From Microbacterium sp. (GTDB taxonomy: Bacteria; Actinomycetota; Actinomycetes; Actinomycetales; Microbacteriaceae), in assembly GCF_026393345.1 (NCBI RefSeq), contig NZ_JAPLAI010000029.1, forward strand, positions 1 through 49,059: 49,059 bases of DNA, in the 5' to 3' direction. Shown here piece after piece: positions 1-7,993 of the stretch. A program made the translations under genes and the position numbers. The stretch's first letter is position 1. Each line of letters begins with the position of its first letter. The notes under the pieces were generated by a model, which made no database searches, was not told the DNA's origin, and saw only the letters and a program-made list of their open reading frames with translations.

Positions 1-140
1 TCGGAGTACTGGTCGAGCGTCACGATGTTCGCCTTGTTGCGCGTGATCAGCGCGGTCACCGCGGCCACCAGGCCGGGCTGGTCCGGGCCGTGCACGATCA
101 GGCAGGCGTGGTCGCGGAGGGCTTCGGTGTGAACGGTCAT
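1..140 (-). CDS. purU: Formyltetrahydrofolate deformylase PurU, N-terminal part (cut by window edge)
   Basis: Only the first 46 codons lie in the window. The translation from the ATG at 140 begins MTVHTEALRDHACLIVHGPD and continues through a QPGLVAAVTALI stretch to a DQYS segment. This is the N-terminal ACT domain typical of PurU. The enzyme hydrolyses 10-formyl-THF to THF and formate in the cytoplasm. It lies 14 bp downstream of the broken metF. In a cluster with two THF-dependent O-demethylases, PurU would release the one-carbon unit as formate and regenerate THF. The catalytic formyltransferase-fold domain is outside the window, so the assignment rests on the ACT segment and the context. 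Confidence 0.8.
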   Translation of the reverse strand, partial: MTVHTEALRDHACLIVHGPDQPGLVAAVTALITRNKANIVTLDQYS

Positions 141-154
141 GTCGTGCTCCCGGG

Positions 155-981
155 TCAGGACTGCGCGGCGACGTACTCGCCGGCCCACTGAGCCGTCGCG
201 AGGAGTCCGCCGAAGGTGTAGAAGTGCAGTCTGACATCTCCCGAGCGGGGGTCCTGTGCCAGCAGGCCGGACAGGTCGGTGACGAATTTGTCCGGACCGG
301 CGGTGCCCATGAGGTTGGTCAGGGAGAAGCCGTACTTCTTCACGATCATCGCGTTCGCGCCGATGCCGAAGCGGCGGGCGAAGCCGAGGAGACGCTTGAT
401 GCCGGCAGGTCCTGGGGTGCCGATGCGGATTTCGCTGGTGATGCCGCGGTCACGGACGCTGCCGATCCACCGCATCACCGGCTCGGTGTCGAACGCGAAC
501 TGGGTGAGGATGACCGCATCCAGTCCCTGCTCGGTCAGCGCCGCGGACTTGTCCTCCAGGTGACGCCAGGATGACGCTGAGCGAGTCCGGGTAGGGGCCT
601 TCGGGTTCGGCCGGGTCGCCGCCGACGCAGAACACGTGCTCGGTCGCGCCGACTTCCTGCAGGCGGCTGAGGAATTCCTCCAGCTGCTCCTGGCTCGACA
701 GGCGCCGGGCGGAGATGTGCGGCACCGGGGTGAATCCGAAGTCCTTGGGCGGAGATGTGCGGCACCGGGGTGAATCCGAAGTCCTTCACGGCCTTCGCCG
801 CCGCGACCCGCATGTCGAGGTCCTCGTTGCCGAGGAACGTGACGTTGATCTTCGTCCCGGCGGGGATGGCGGCACGCGCCTCCTCCAGTCCGGGAACATC
901 CTTACCCGTCATCTCCAGCGAGTAGTCCTGGATCAGTGCGACGGCTGCCGCCGAGGCGGCAGCGGGGGTGTGTCGTGACAT
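155..981 (-). pseudogene. metF: Methylenetetrahydrofolate reductase (MetF-like), disrupted by a 40-bp duplication and an internal deletion
   Basis: Three consecutive frames together read as one MetF-type protein. The first (from the ATG at 981, preceded by GGGAGAG) carries KDVPGLEEARAAIPAGTKIN and runs to TPVPHISA. The second continues RRLSSQEQLEEFLSRLQEVG and GGDPAEPEGPYPDSLSVI. The third runs from WRHLEDKSAALTEQG through VMRWIGSVRDRG to a normal C-terminus at 155. The first shift is caused by an exact 40-bp tandem duplication (707-786). Removing one copy restores the frame. The second junction, near 565-575, joins SVI to WRHLEDK with a frame change. By comparison with the family as I remember it, roughly 30-40 residues are missing there. 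MetF would convert the 5-methyl-THF made by the LigM-type demethylases to methylene-THF, so the damage falls at a key step. Sequencing or assembly error is possible. Confidence 0.85.
707..786. repeat. Perfect 40-bp tandem duplication inside metF
   Basis: The 40-base unit at 707-746 is repeated exactly at 747-786 (unit starts GGGCGGAGATGTGC and ends GAAGTCCTT). Because 40 is not a multiple of three, it shifts the metF frame. The duplicated protein segment is KDFGFTPVPHISA. No such repeat is expected in the family, so it is either a recent slippage mutation or an assembly artefact. Confidence 0.95.
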
Positions 982-997
982 GGTGTTCTCTCCCTGT

Positions 998-2152
998 TCA
1001 GATCTCGACGAGGTAGCTGGTGAAGCCGCCGTCGCCGCTGGTCACGCCGTTGATGGCTTCGTTGATCTGCTCGAACGGCCAGGACTTCGGCCGGAGCGGC
1101 GACATGTCCACCACGCCGTACCGGATCATGTCGGCCAGTTCCAGGCCCTCCGCGGTGGAGAACCATGCCGATCCGATGAGCTCGCGCGACTCGTCCATCA
1201 GCCACTTGACGTCCAGGGCGAGCTCACCCGCGGTGCCGCCGATGTTGACGATCCGCCCGCCACGGGCGACGCCCAGCATGGCGTCCTTGAAGGAGTCGAG
1301 GGAGGCCACCGCTCCGAGCGTGTCGATCATGAAGTCGGCGCCGATGCCCTCGGTCCGGGAGCGGACCCATTCCGCCGTCCCGCCGTCCGTGTTGGAGAAG
1401 ATCTCGACGCGATGCGGGGCGAGTTCCCGCAGGCGCTCGAGCAGCGGCACACCTCGGGCGACGGCGAACACCCGGGAGATCCCGAGGGCGAGGGCGAGCA
1501 TGGTGACTCCGACACCCAGGGTGCCGGTCGCGCCGTTGACGATGAGTGTCTTCCCCGCAAGAGGTCCGAGCTTGCGAACGGCCGAGTAGCCGGTGCCGAG
1601 GTAGCCGAGCCGGGTGGCGTCGCGGAACTCCAGGTTGTCGGGGAGTCGGACCATGGCCGCCTGCGGGGCGAGCATGTACTCGCAGAAGCCGCCGTGCGGG
1701 TATCGCGCGTACATCTCGAGGCTCCGCTGGTTGAAGCCGAAGTAGCCGGCGAAGGTCCAGTAATCGCACTTTTGCGGGGCACCCGACGTGCACGCGTGGC
1801 ACGCGCCGCACGACCGGGACGGGTTCACGTAGACCCGGTCTCCGGGCGAGATGCCCACGACCTGGTCGCCGACCTCCTCGACGATGCCGACCGGGTCGAG
1901 CCCGAAGATGGCCGGCCGAGGCGGCAGCGGCTCGTGCGGGTACCACGTCTCCCAGTTGGCGAGCACGTTCGCCAGGTTAGGAACCATCCCGCATCCCTTG
2001 ACGGCGACGACGACGTCGGTCCCGGTGGCGCGGGGGCGTTCGACCTCTTCGATCACCATGGGTTCACCCACCTGATGCAGGCGGGCGGCGCGCATGGTCA
2101 GCGGGGATGCGGATTGCTGTCCGAGCGAGCGCTCGGGGAGTGTGGTGGACAT
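998..2152 (-). CDS. Zinc-type alcohol dehydrogenase (MDR superfamily)
   Basis: A 384-residue medium-chain dehydrogenase/reductase. The nucleotide-binding fold is marked by NGATGTLGVG. Four structural-zinc cysteines sit in SCGACHAC and QKC (about C115, C118, C121, C129). The usual catalytic-zinc motif GHE is replaced by GLD (about residues 84-86), while a Cys is present at about 54, so the catalytic metal site is atypical. The start at 2152 (MSTTLPERSL) follows GGAGAACCGAG; an upstream in-frame extension has low-complexity sequence. It lies 47 bp downstream of the cupin gene and 16 bp upstream of metF, in the ligJ operon. A role oxidising an alcohol or aldehyde intermediate of aromatic breakdown is inferred. 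The exact substrate cannot be read from the sequence. Confidence 0.85.
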   Translation of the reverse strand: MSTTLPERSLGQQSASPLTMRAARLHQVGEPMVIEEVERPRATGTDVVVAVKGCGMVPNLANVLANWETWYPHEPLPPRPAIFGLDPVGIVEEVGDQVVGISPGDRVYVNPSRSCGACHACTSGAPQKCDYWTFAGYFGFNQRSLEMYARYPHGGFCEYMLAPQAAMVRLPDNLEFRDATRLGYLGTGYSAVRKLGPLAGKTLIVNGATGTLGVGVTMLALALGISRVFAVARGVPLLERLRELAPHRVEIFSNTDGGTAEWVRSRTEGIGADFMIDTLGAVASLDSFKDAMLGVARGGRIVNIGGTAGELALDVKWLMDESRELIGSAWFSTAEGLELADMIRYGVVDMSPLRPKSWPFEQINEAINGVTSGDGGFTSYLVEI

Positions 2153-2199
2153 CTCGGTTCTCCAGTACGTCGTTGTCGTGGGGTTGGGGGTGGATACGG

Positions 2200-2763
2200 T
2201 CAGTCGGCGCGGGCCGGTTCGGCACCGATGAGGACGAAGCACATGGTCGCGGTGGTGTCGCCGGCGTTCCGCCACGCGTGCCGGGCGCCTCCCTGGATGA
2301 CGACGTCACCGGCGGACAATCGCCTGGTGCCGCTGTCGAGCTCCAGCCAGATCTCACCGTCCAGCACGATGTCGTAGTCCACCGAGGCGGTCTGGTGCAC
2401 GCCGGGTGCGTCCGGGTCGAAGCTCGCGGCGAACTCCGGGTAGAAGTCGTGCTGTTCGCGGGCGCTGCGCACGGGATCGAAGTCGGGCGAGAAGTACACG
2501 GTGTCCGGGGGGAAGGTGACGATCATGACGACGGTCTCCCCCGGCTTCGGCAGCGTCGGCCGGGTGATCGGGGCGATCTCGTCCCCGCCCACGGGCAGCG
2601 TCGCCGGGGACGCCGTGGCGTAGAGCACGGACGCGGTCATGCCCGGCACGGATGCGTAGCGGTAGGTGTTCTCCGCCGGCCCGTCGCTCAGGAAGGTGGA
2701 CGCACCGTCAACGGTGCCGGTCACGACCCGTCGCGGCACGAACGGGTGGTCAAAACGATTCAT
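2200..2763 (-). CDS. Cupin-domain protein
   Basis: A 187-residue protein with one C-terminal cupin barrel: VDYDIVLDGEIWLELD followed by SAGDVVIQGGARHAWRN, matching the two cupin motifs with a GxxHxW-type second motif. About 100 residues precede the barrel. The start at 2763 (MNRFDHPF) lies inside the end of the upstream aldolase gene (14-bp overlap), indicating translational coupling. Such cupins accompany many aromatic and dicarboxylate pathways as small metal-dependent isomerases, hydrolases or sensors; which applies here is unknown. Its tight coupling to the LigK-type aldolase suggests a step on the same intermediates. Confidence 0.8.
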   Translation of the reverse strand: MNRFDHPFVPRRVVTGTVDGASTFLSDGPAENTYRYASVPGMTASVLYATASPATLPVGGDEIAPITRPTLPKPGETVVMIVTFPPDTVYFSPDFDPVRSAREQHDFYPEFAASFDPDAPGVHQTASVDYDIVLDGEIWLELDSGTRRLSAGDVVIQGGARHAWRNAGDTTATMCFVLIGAEPARAD

Positions 2764-3430
2764 AACGCAGTCCCTTTCTGATGAGTCCCTCTCGCAGGGC
2801 GGGGCTGACGTCGAGGCTGAGCCGTCCCGAGGCGTACTGGACCCGCTTTTCCTCCTCTGCGGCGACGCGGTCCCGCGCGACCGCGAGCACCCCCTCGGCC
2901 GTGGCCGCCCGGACCACGCAGACGCCGTCGTCGTCGGCGACGACGACGTCTCCGGGCGCGATGGCCCGCCCCCCGCACACGATGGGCACCTGCACGTCGG
3001 CGAGGGTCTCCTTGACCGTCCCCTGTGCACTGATGGTCTTGCTCCATACCGGGAAGCCCATCGCGCGCAGCGTGGCGATGTCCCGCACCCCGGCGTCGAT
3101 GACGATCCCCCGGATGCCGAGGGCCTGCGCGGAGGTCGCCAGGAGATCCCCGAAATAGCCGTCGTCACAGGGCGACGTGGGCGACACGACGAGGATGTCC
3201 CCGGGCTGCGCCTGTTCCAGCGCGACGTGGATCATCCAGTTGTCGCCGGGCGCCACCTCGCAGGTGAGCGCATTGCCCGCGATCGACACGCCTCCCAGCC
3301 GCGGCCGCAGGCGGGTACTCAGCAGTCCGGTGCGCGCCTGGGCCTCATGGACGGTGGCGACGCCGATCTCGGCGAAGGCATCGAGCAGGGCGAGCGGATT
3401 GCGCGGTACGCCCGTCATCACGCGTGCCAT
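2750..3430 (-). CDS. ligK: 4-carboxy-4-hydroxy-2-oxoadipate aldolase (LigK/RraA family)
   Basis: A 226-residue RraA-fold protein. FGDLLATSA (about 93-101) and IVIDAGVRD (about 109-117, with the R116-D117 pair) match the substrate- and metal-binding motifs of the HMG/CHA aldolases. The next segment, LRAMGFPVWSKTISAQGT, is typical of the catabolic aldolase branch and not of the RNase E inhibitor RraA. The family splits 4-carboxy-4-hydroxy-2-oxoadipate into pyruvate and oxaloacetate, the last step of gallate/protocatechuate 4,5-cleavage. Starting at 3430 leaves a 1-bp gap after the upstream gene. An upstream extension to 3481 would overlap that gene and is not family-like. The LigJ homologue two genes upstream supports the assignment. 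Confidence 0.85.
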   Translation of the reverse strand: MARVMTGVPRNPLALLDAFAEIGVATVHEAQARTGLLSTRLRPRLGGVSIAGNALTCEVAPGDNWMIHVALEQAQPGDILVVSPTSPCDDGYFGDLLATSAQALGIRGIVIDAGVRDIATLRAMGFPVWSKTISAQGTVKETLADVQVPIVCGGRAIAPGDVVVADDDGVCVVRAATAEGVLAVARDRVAAEEEKRVQYASGRLSLDVSPALREGLIRKGLRYESF

Positions 3431-3431
3431 C

Positions 3432-4334
3432 TCACTGCTCCCCGGCCGGCCGCGGGACCACGGCGTTCCGGGCGTCCGCACGACGGTCCTCGGCGATCAG
3501 GCCCGCGCGGAGCATGACGTCGATCGTCGCGTCGAGCGCGTCGGGGGAGACCTGCAGGCCCGCGGGCCACATCCCGAGGCCCCGGGTGTAATCGAGTCCG
3601 CGCCGGGCGAGCTCCGGATGATCCGGTGTCGTGATGCGCTGATAGATCGGACGGGTGATCTCGTCGTTGGCGGGGTCGTTGACGACGGCGTGCGCCTGCG
3701 AGAGCACGGCGAGGAGGCGCTCGAGCACCTCCGGGTTGCGGTCGATCCATCCCTCGCTCGCGATGAGCGCCGCGAAGATGATCGACGGGATGGCGTCCGA
3801 GACCTCACCGACGAGTTCGTACCCCCGCTCCTGAGCGAGGAAATTCCACGGCGCCGGCTGCGGCGCCGCATCGATGTCCCCGTTCTCGAGGGCCGCCCAT
3901 CGCGCGGTGTGCACCCCGGACAGGACGAACTCGTAATCCCCGGGGTAGTGCAGGTCGACCGCTTCGAGCATGGCGCGGGTGTAGATCGCGGTTCCCTCCG
4001 TCAGCGACGAGGTGCCGATCCGCGCCCCGCGAAGATCGGCCAGGGTCGAGATGCCCGCCCGCGCGACCATAGACATGGGCAGTCGCTCGGAGTTCGACCC
4101 CACGATGCGCAGCGGCCCGCCGGCGAGGGAGTCGACGATCGCCCCCTCCGGCGGCGTGATCGCCAGATCGGCCTCGCCATCCCGGACGGCGGCGGTGGCC
4201 TTGTCGACGGAGCCCATGCGCAGGTAGTCGATCTCCAGACCGTGCTCGGCGAACAGGCCCTCCTGCTCCGCGACGAAGACAGGGAGCCAGTTGAACCCCT
4301 GTGCCCCACCGGCGAGTCGAATTGTCCGTGCCAT
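3432..4334 (-). CDS. Cytoplasmic NMT1/SsuA-like substrate-binding-fold protein
   Basis: A 300-residue protein with the periplasmic-binding-protein type II fold of the NMT1/THI5/SsuA group: N-terminal LAGGAQGFNWLPVFVAEQEG, then DLAITPPEGAIVDSLAGG, then LADLRGARIGTSSLTEGT. It starts directly at MARTIRLAGG with no signal peptide or lipobox, so it is probably cytosolic. No permease or ATPase gene of the SsuBC type is adjacent. It sits between the LigJ and LigK homologues (30 bp and 1 bp gaps). The same fold is used by enzymes such as 4,5-dihydroxyphthalate decarboxylase, so a catalytic role on an aromatic or oxo-acid intermediate is plausible. A transporter subunit lacking its leader is the alternative. 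SD GAAGGA precedes the start. Confidence 0.75.
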   Translation of the reverse strand: MARTIRLAGGAQGFNWLPVFVAEQEGLFAEHGLEIDYLRMGSVDKATAAVRDGEADLAITPPEGAIVDSLAGGPLRIVGSNSERLPMSMVARAGISTLADLRGARIGTSSLTEGTAIYTRAMLEAVDLHYPGDYEFVLSGVHTARWAALENGDIDAAPQPAPWNFLAQERGYELVGEVSDAIPSIIFAALIASEGWIDRNPEVLERLLAVLSQAHAVVNDPANDEITRPIYQRITTPDHPELARRGLDYTRGLGMWPAGLQVSPDALDATIDVMLRAGLIAEDRRADARNAVVPRPAGEQ

Positions 4335-4364
4335 GGTGTCGTCCTTCTTCCCTCGTGGATGTGG

Positions 4365-5447
4365 TCAGCGCCCGCGCGCGGTCAGCTGTGCGTCGAGCCG
4401 CGGGTACACCCGGCGGGCGTTCCCGGCGAGCACGGCACGGCGGTCGGAAGCGCTCAACGGCAGTTCGTCGATGTAGCGCAGGGTGTCGTCGAAAGGGTGG
4501 CCCGTCTCGGGGTCGATCTCCTTGACCGCGCCGAGCAGTTCCGAGCCGAACAGGATGTTCGCGGGGTCGATCACCTCGAACAACAGGTCGATCCCCGCCT
4601 GGTGATAGACGCAGGTGTCGAAGAACACGTTGCGTAGGAGGTGCCGCTCCAGAGGCGCCTTGCCCCGCGCGAGCGCCATCCCCCGGAACCGACCCCAGTG
4701 GTAGGGCACGGCGCCTCCCCCATGCGGGATGACCAGGCGAAGATCCGGGTGACGCTCGAACAGGTCCCCCTCGAGCAGCTGCATGAACACCGTCGTGTCC
4801 GCGGAGAGGTAGGACGCGCCGGTGGTGTGGACGGCGGCGAGCGACGACGCCGAGACGTGGATCATGGCGGGCACGCGGAGCGCGGCGAGCGCTTCCCACA
4901 GCGGATCCCACCAGCGGTCGGTCAGCGGCGGCGCGCTCCACCGCCCTCCCGACGGATCGGGGTTCACGTTGCAGCCGACGAAGCCGAGTTCGACGCACCG
5001 TTCGAGTTCGGCGATGACGGGCGACAGGTCGCCCTCGACCGTCTGGGGCAGCTGACACACGGCGGCGAAGTTGTCCGGGAACAGGTCGCGGATGCGGGCG
5101 ATCGTGTCGTTGGACACGCGGGCCCACTCCCGCGCCAGGTCCGCGCCGCCGATGTGGTGTCCCATGCCCGAGGCCCGAGGGGACAGCAGTGTCAGGTCGG
5201 TTCCGCGCTCCTGCTGCACGCGCAGCTGGTTGGCCCCGATGATCCGGGACAGTTCCTCGTCGTCGATCCCGGCATACACGGACGGACGCGGGCCGCCCGT
5301 GGCGTGGGCGATCTGGGCGCGACGGAAGTCGTGGAACGCGGCCGGTTCGGTGGTGAAATGCCCGTGGCAATCGATCACGAGCTCGGCTCCGGCGTTCTTC
5401 GCCGGGTCGGACTCGCCGGATGCGGGGAGGTCGTGCGGGTGCGGCAT
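4365..5447 (-). CDS. ligJ: 4-oxalomesaconate hydratase (LigJ-type amidohydrolase)
   Basis: A 360-residue amidohydrolase-superfamily protein very close in pattern to LigJ of the protocatechuate 4,5-cleavage pathway. Visible motifs are the metal-binding HGH (H28, H30) in VIDCHGHFTTEP, the LSPRASGMGHHIG segment, NLNPDPSGG-like NVNPDPSGGRW, MIHVSAS, VIPHGGGAVPYHWGRFRG and FFDTCVYHQAGIDLL, ending in NARRVYPRLDAQL. LigJ hydrates 4-oxalomesaconate to 4-carboxy-4-hydroxy-2-oxoadipate, the substrate of the aldolase encoded two genes downstream. About 20 residues precede the conserved N-terminus. The start at 5447 has a strong SD (GGAGGA, 5 bp away). It is the first gene after the promoter/operator region at 5519-5574. 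Confidence 0.88.
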   Translation of the reverse strand: MPHPHDLPASGESDPAKNAGAELVIDCHGHFTTEPAAFHDFRRAQIAHATGGPRPSVYAGIDDEELSRIIGANQLRVQQERGTDLTLLSPRASGMGHHIGGADLAREWARVSNDTIARIRDLFPDNFAAVCQLPQTVEGDLSPVIAELERCVELGFVGCNVNPDPSGGRWSAPPLTDRWWDPLWEALAALRVPAMIHVSASSLAAVHTTGASYLSADTTVFMQLLEGDLFERHPDLRLVIPHGGGAVPYHWGRFRGMALARGKAPLERHLLRNVFFDTCVYHQAGIDLLFEVIDPANILFGSELLGAVKEIDPETGHPFDDTLRYIDELPLSASDRRAVLAGNARRVYPRLDAQLTARGR

Positions 5448-5518
5448 ATCTCCTCCATCGCAGATATATCCGAAGCGCTGTGCAGCGCGGAACGTCGTCG
5501 TTCAGGCACCCAAGTGGA

Positions 5519-5574
5519 GTACCTTCTAGTTTCTAGATACTACACGGTATTTCAATGTGCAGGTGGGTGTCAAG
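5519..5574 (-). promoter_or_regulatory. Promoter and operator region of the ligJ operon
   Basis: On the minus strand a perfect -35 box TTGACA lies at 5574-5569. A weak -10 such as TACCGT or AATACC follows near 5546-5551. Downstream is an inverted repeat at 5519-5543: arms GTACCTTCTAG and CTAGATACTAC around TTT, 8 of 11 positions paired. A 12-mer ACGGTATTTCAA (5544-5555) lies between them and recurs in the promoter of the importer operon at 14735-14746. The dyad position over the expected transcription start fits repression by the adjacent TetR. This is inference from sequence only. Confidence 0.5.
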
Positions 5575-5663
5575 GAAGGACACCGAGCCGCCCGCGCACA
5601 CGGCGAATGCGCGCAGCGGCGAGCGCCACCGCGGCGCAACGGCGACGGCGAGAGGGACGGACC

Positions 5664-6281
5664 TCAGTGCGAGGTGGTAGGCGGCTGGGTCGGAGCGCCG
5701 TACGCGAGTACGAGCGCCGTCAGTACCTGCCGCACCATCCCGCCCGCCGTGTTGGCGCCGAGGAATCCGGAGATGCCGCCGTACGTCAGGGTGAGGACGG
5801 TCCCGCCCAGATCGAGCGCGTCCACCGGAGGCTCCGCGCCGGGGAACAGCTTCTCCAGGAGTAGCGCACCGACCCCCCGCCACTGGTCGACGAACGGGCG
5901 CCGGAGGTCATCCGTCAGGGCGCCGTCCCGCCGCGCGCGGCGGAGGAACTCGATGGCGAGCACACCCCACTTGAGCTCGAGATCGCGTTCGTCGCTCCAC
6001 TGCCCGACGGCTTCGACGATCTCGTGAGCGTCCGTCCGACCGGCGATCACGGCATCGAGGTCGTCGACCGCGGTGCCGATGTAGCCGGCGAGGAGCTGAT
6101 TGAGGACGTCCTCCTTCGAGGCGAAGTTCGAGTAGAACGCCCCTTTGGAGTAGCCGGCCTCTTCTGCGATGCGGTCGACGGACGCCCCGTCGTAGCCATA
6201 GCGGGCCACGACGTCACCCGCCGCCTGCAGGATGCGGGAGCGGGTGAGCGCCTGACTCTGTTCGCGTGTCAGCCTGGCCAT
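5664..6281 (-). CDS. TetR-family transcriptional regulator
   Basis: A 205-residue TetR regulator. The N-terminal helix-turn-helix spans about residues 10-55 (TRSRILQAAGDVVARYGYDG, then VDRIAEEAGYSKGAFYSNFASKEDV). A helical ligand-binding domain follows. The start at 6281 (MARLTREQSQ) has GAGGAG about 10 bp upstream. A longer frame to 6356 adds 25 residues that do not resemble the family. It lies 90 bp downstream of the flavin oxidase gene and 216 bp upstream of the ligJ operon, where a dyad overlaps the promoter. Control of the flanking methoxyaromatic genes with an aromatic acid or its CoA ester as ligand is a reasonable inference. Confidence 0.88.
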   Translation of the reverse strand: MARLTREQSQALTRSRILQAAGDVVARYGYDGASVDRIAEEAGYSKGAFYSNFASKEDVLNQLLAGYIGTAVDDLDAVIAGRTDAHEIVEAVGQWSDERDLELKWGVLAIEFLRRARRDGALTDDLRRPFVDQWRGVGALLLEKLFPGAEPPVDALDLGGTVLTLTYGGISGFLGANTAGGMVRQVLTALVLAYGAPTQPPTTSH

Positions 6282-6371
6282 CAGCCCCGCTCCTCTTCCG
6301 CTCGGCGAGACCGCCGACACGTCGCCGGGGCCCGTCTCAGGGTAGCGCGCCGGCATCGTGACCCCGGTCGG

Positions 6372-7958
6372 TTACACAGGCGGCCTCGCCTTGAGTCCAC
6401 GGCGATAGGCGCTCGGCCAGATGCCGTGGCGACCGGGCGCGAGGATTCCCTGCGGATCGACGGCATCCTTGATCCGTTCGACGAAACGGCGATAGGCGTG
6501 GTCGTTATAGGAGTACTGCTCGGCGGCGAGGTCCATGAACTCGATGTGCGGGCGGGAGTCGCCGTACCCGAGCTCGCCGAGTTCGAGGATCATGCGGCGC
6601 CCGAGCGCGAACGCTCCGCGTGCGGATGACTCGTCCGTCTTGTCGTATCGGATGCCGGCGATGACCACGGCGGACCGTTCCCCGACCACCATGATGCCGG
6701 CGCCGAAGTTCATCCCCGCCTCGGCGTAGTTGCGACGCAGCTGCTCGACGACGCGGCGTATCTCGTTGCCGCGCAACGGCACGACCGGCGAGATATCGAG
6801 ATGGGCGATGTGCGGCGGCGTGCTCTCCAGTGCCTTGAGCGTCGGGATGCCGATGCCGATCTGGGCGGCCGAGCCCGTGAGGGCGTCGTACTCGTCACTC
6901 GAGTAGACGTCCGCGGCCTCCACCCGGCCACTGGGGATCGCCTCCCACACGGCCGAGATGCGGCGCAGCTTGTAGGCGATGAGTTCCCGGTCGCCCCAGA
7001 CGGACGTGCGCACCGCCCAGGCACCGACACCGGCGCGGGCGCCGATCTCCTGGAGTTCGGACGCCGTGAAGGGTTCCGGCCGCGGCGGCACCGGAGCATC
7101 CCGGATCATGTGCGCCGCTCGGAGGGTGGAGTACATCGCCGGAACACCCTCCAGCACGCCCGCGAGGCGGAGCTCGCGGATCGCATCCACCGCGGCTTCG
7201 AGGTCGGCATCCTCCTCCACGACGAGCGTCACCGGCGCATACGCCTCCGGGAGCCGTTTGAGCCAGACGCCCATCTTGGTGACGATGCCGAGATTCGACT
7301 GGATGAACAGCGGGTCGAGCGCCGGGCCGAGGCTGCGCTTGTACGTGTGCCAGCTGGTGCTCCCCGGCAGCGCGCCCTGGCCGGTGCGCAGCAGCTCGCC
7401 GTCCGGAAGGACCACCTCGAACCCGGTCGGCATGAGGTAGTCGGCGCCGTAGTGCTGGTAGGTGTGGCCGCTGTCCATCGAGTTGCCGATGATGGAGCCC
7501 CAGCCGAGATCGGGGCACGGCGTGAGCAGCGCGTAGCCGGCTTCGCGGGCCGCGTCGTGCAGGTCCTGCCACGTCACGCCCGGTTCCACCACGGCGTAGG
7601 CGAGTTCGTCGTCGATCTCCAGCACCCGGTTCATCCGCTGAAACCCTAGCTGGATGGCACCGCGGACGCGAGGGGATGGGCCGCCGTGCCCGAGGTTCCT
7701 GCCCTGGCTGTGCGGCCACAGCGGAACCTCGAAGCGATTGGCCAGCCGCACGATGTCCTGCACCTGCTCGACCGTGGTCGGTTGGACCACCGCGGACGCG
7801 GCGTACGTCTCGTCGCCCGGGATCCAGTAGGCGTCCTTGAACTCGTCGATGCGGGCACGATCGACGTGGACGCCGTCCCTGCCCACGACATCGATCAGCG
7901 CCGCAACGAGCTCATCCGGGATGGCCGGCAGACCGAGCGTGGTCTGTGCGTCTGTCAT
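6372..7958 (-). CDS. Vanillyl-alcohol-oxidase/eugenol-oxidase-type FAD-linked oxidase
   Basis: A 528-residue flavoprotein. The N-terminal PCMH-type FAD domain includes SQGRNLGHGGPSPR (about 84-97), VVEPGVTWQDL and CPDLGWGSIIGNSMD. The cap domain ends in HIAHLDISPV, where H386 aligns with the covalent-FAD histidine of eugenol oxidase. The C-terminus ILAPGRHGIW is typical. Family members oxidise para-substituted phenols such as vanillyl alcohol, eugenol or 4-cresol. From remembered alignment, the two phenolate-anchoring tyrosines (Tyr91 and Tyr471 of Rhodococcus eugenol oxidase) are His91 and Ser468 here, while the neighbouring Arg is kept (R469), so the substrate may differ. The ATG at 7958 matches family N-termini. 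A GTG at 7997 overlapping the previous stop by 4 bp is an alternative start. Confidence 0.85.
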   Translation of the reverse strand: MTDAQTTLGLPAIPDELVAALIDVVGRDGVHVDRARIDEFKDAYWIPGDETYAASAVVQPTTVEQVQDIVRLANRFEVPLWPHSQGRNLGHGGPSPRVRGAIQLGFQRMNRVLEIDDELAYAVVEPGVTWQDLHDAAREAGYALLTPCPDLGWGSIIGNSMDSGHTYQHYGADYLMPTGFEVVLPDGELLRTGQGALPGSTSWHTYKRSLGPALDPLFIQSNLGIVTKMGVWLKRLPEAYAPVTLVVEEDADLEAAVDAIRELRLAGVLEGVPAMYSTLRAAHMIRDAPVPPRPEPFTASELQEIGARAGVGAWAVRTSVWGDRELIAYKLRRISAVWEAIPSGRVEAADVYSSDEYDALTGSAAQIGIGIPTLKALESTPPHIAHLDISPVVPLRGNEIRRVVEQLRRNYAEAGMNFGAGIMVVGERSAVVIAGIRYDKTDESSARGAFALGRRMILELGELGYGDSRPHIEFMDLAAEQYSYNDHAYRRFVERIKDAVDPQGILAPGRHGIWPSAYRRGLKARPPV

Positions 7959-7993
7959 GGTGCGGGTGCTCTCAGCTCTTCCGGTGGCCGACG

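Noticed and set aside
968..2377. Long open plus-strand frame across the dehydrogenase gene
   Set aside because: It lies opposite a clear dehydrogenase with recognisable motifs; its translation is Arg/Gly/Asp-rich with no family pattern, as expected for antisense frames in high-GC DNA.
3432..4334. Calling this gene an ordinary ABC substrate-binding protein
   Set aside because: There is no signal peptide, no lipobox and no partner transporter genes, and it lies within an enzyme operon.
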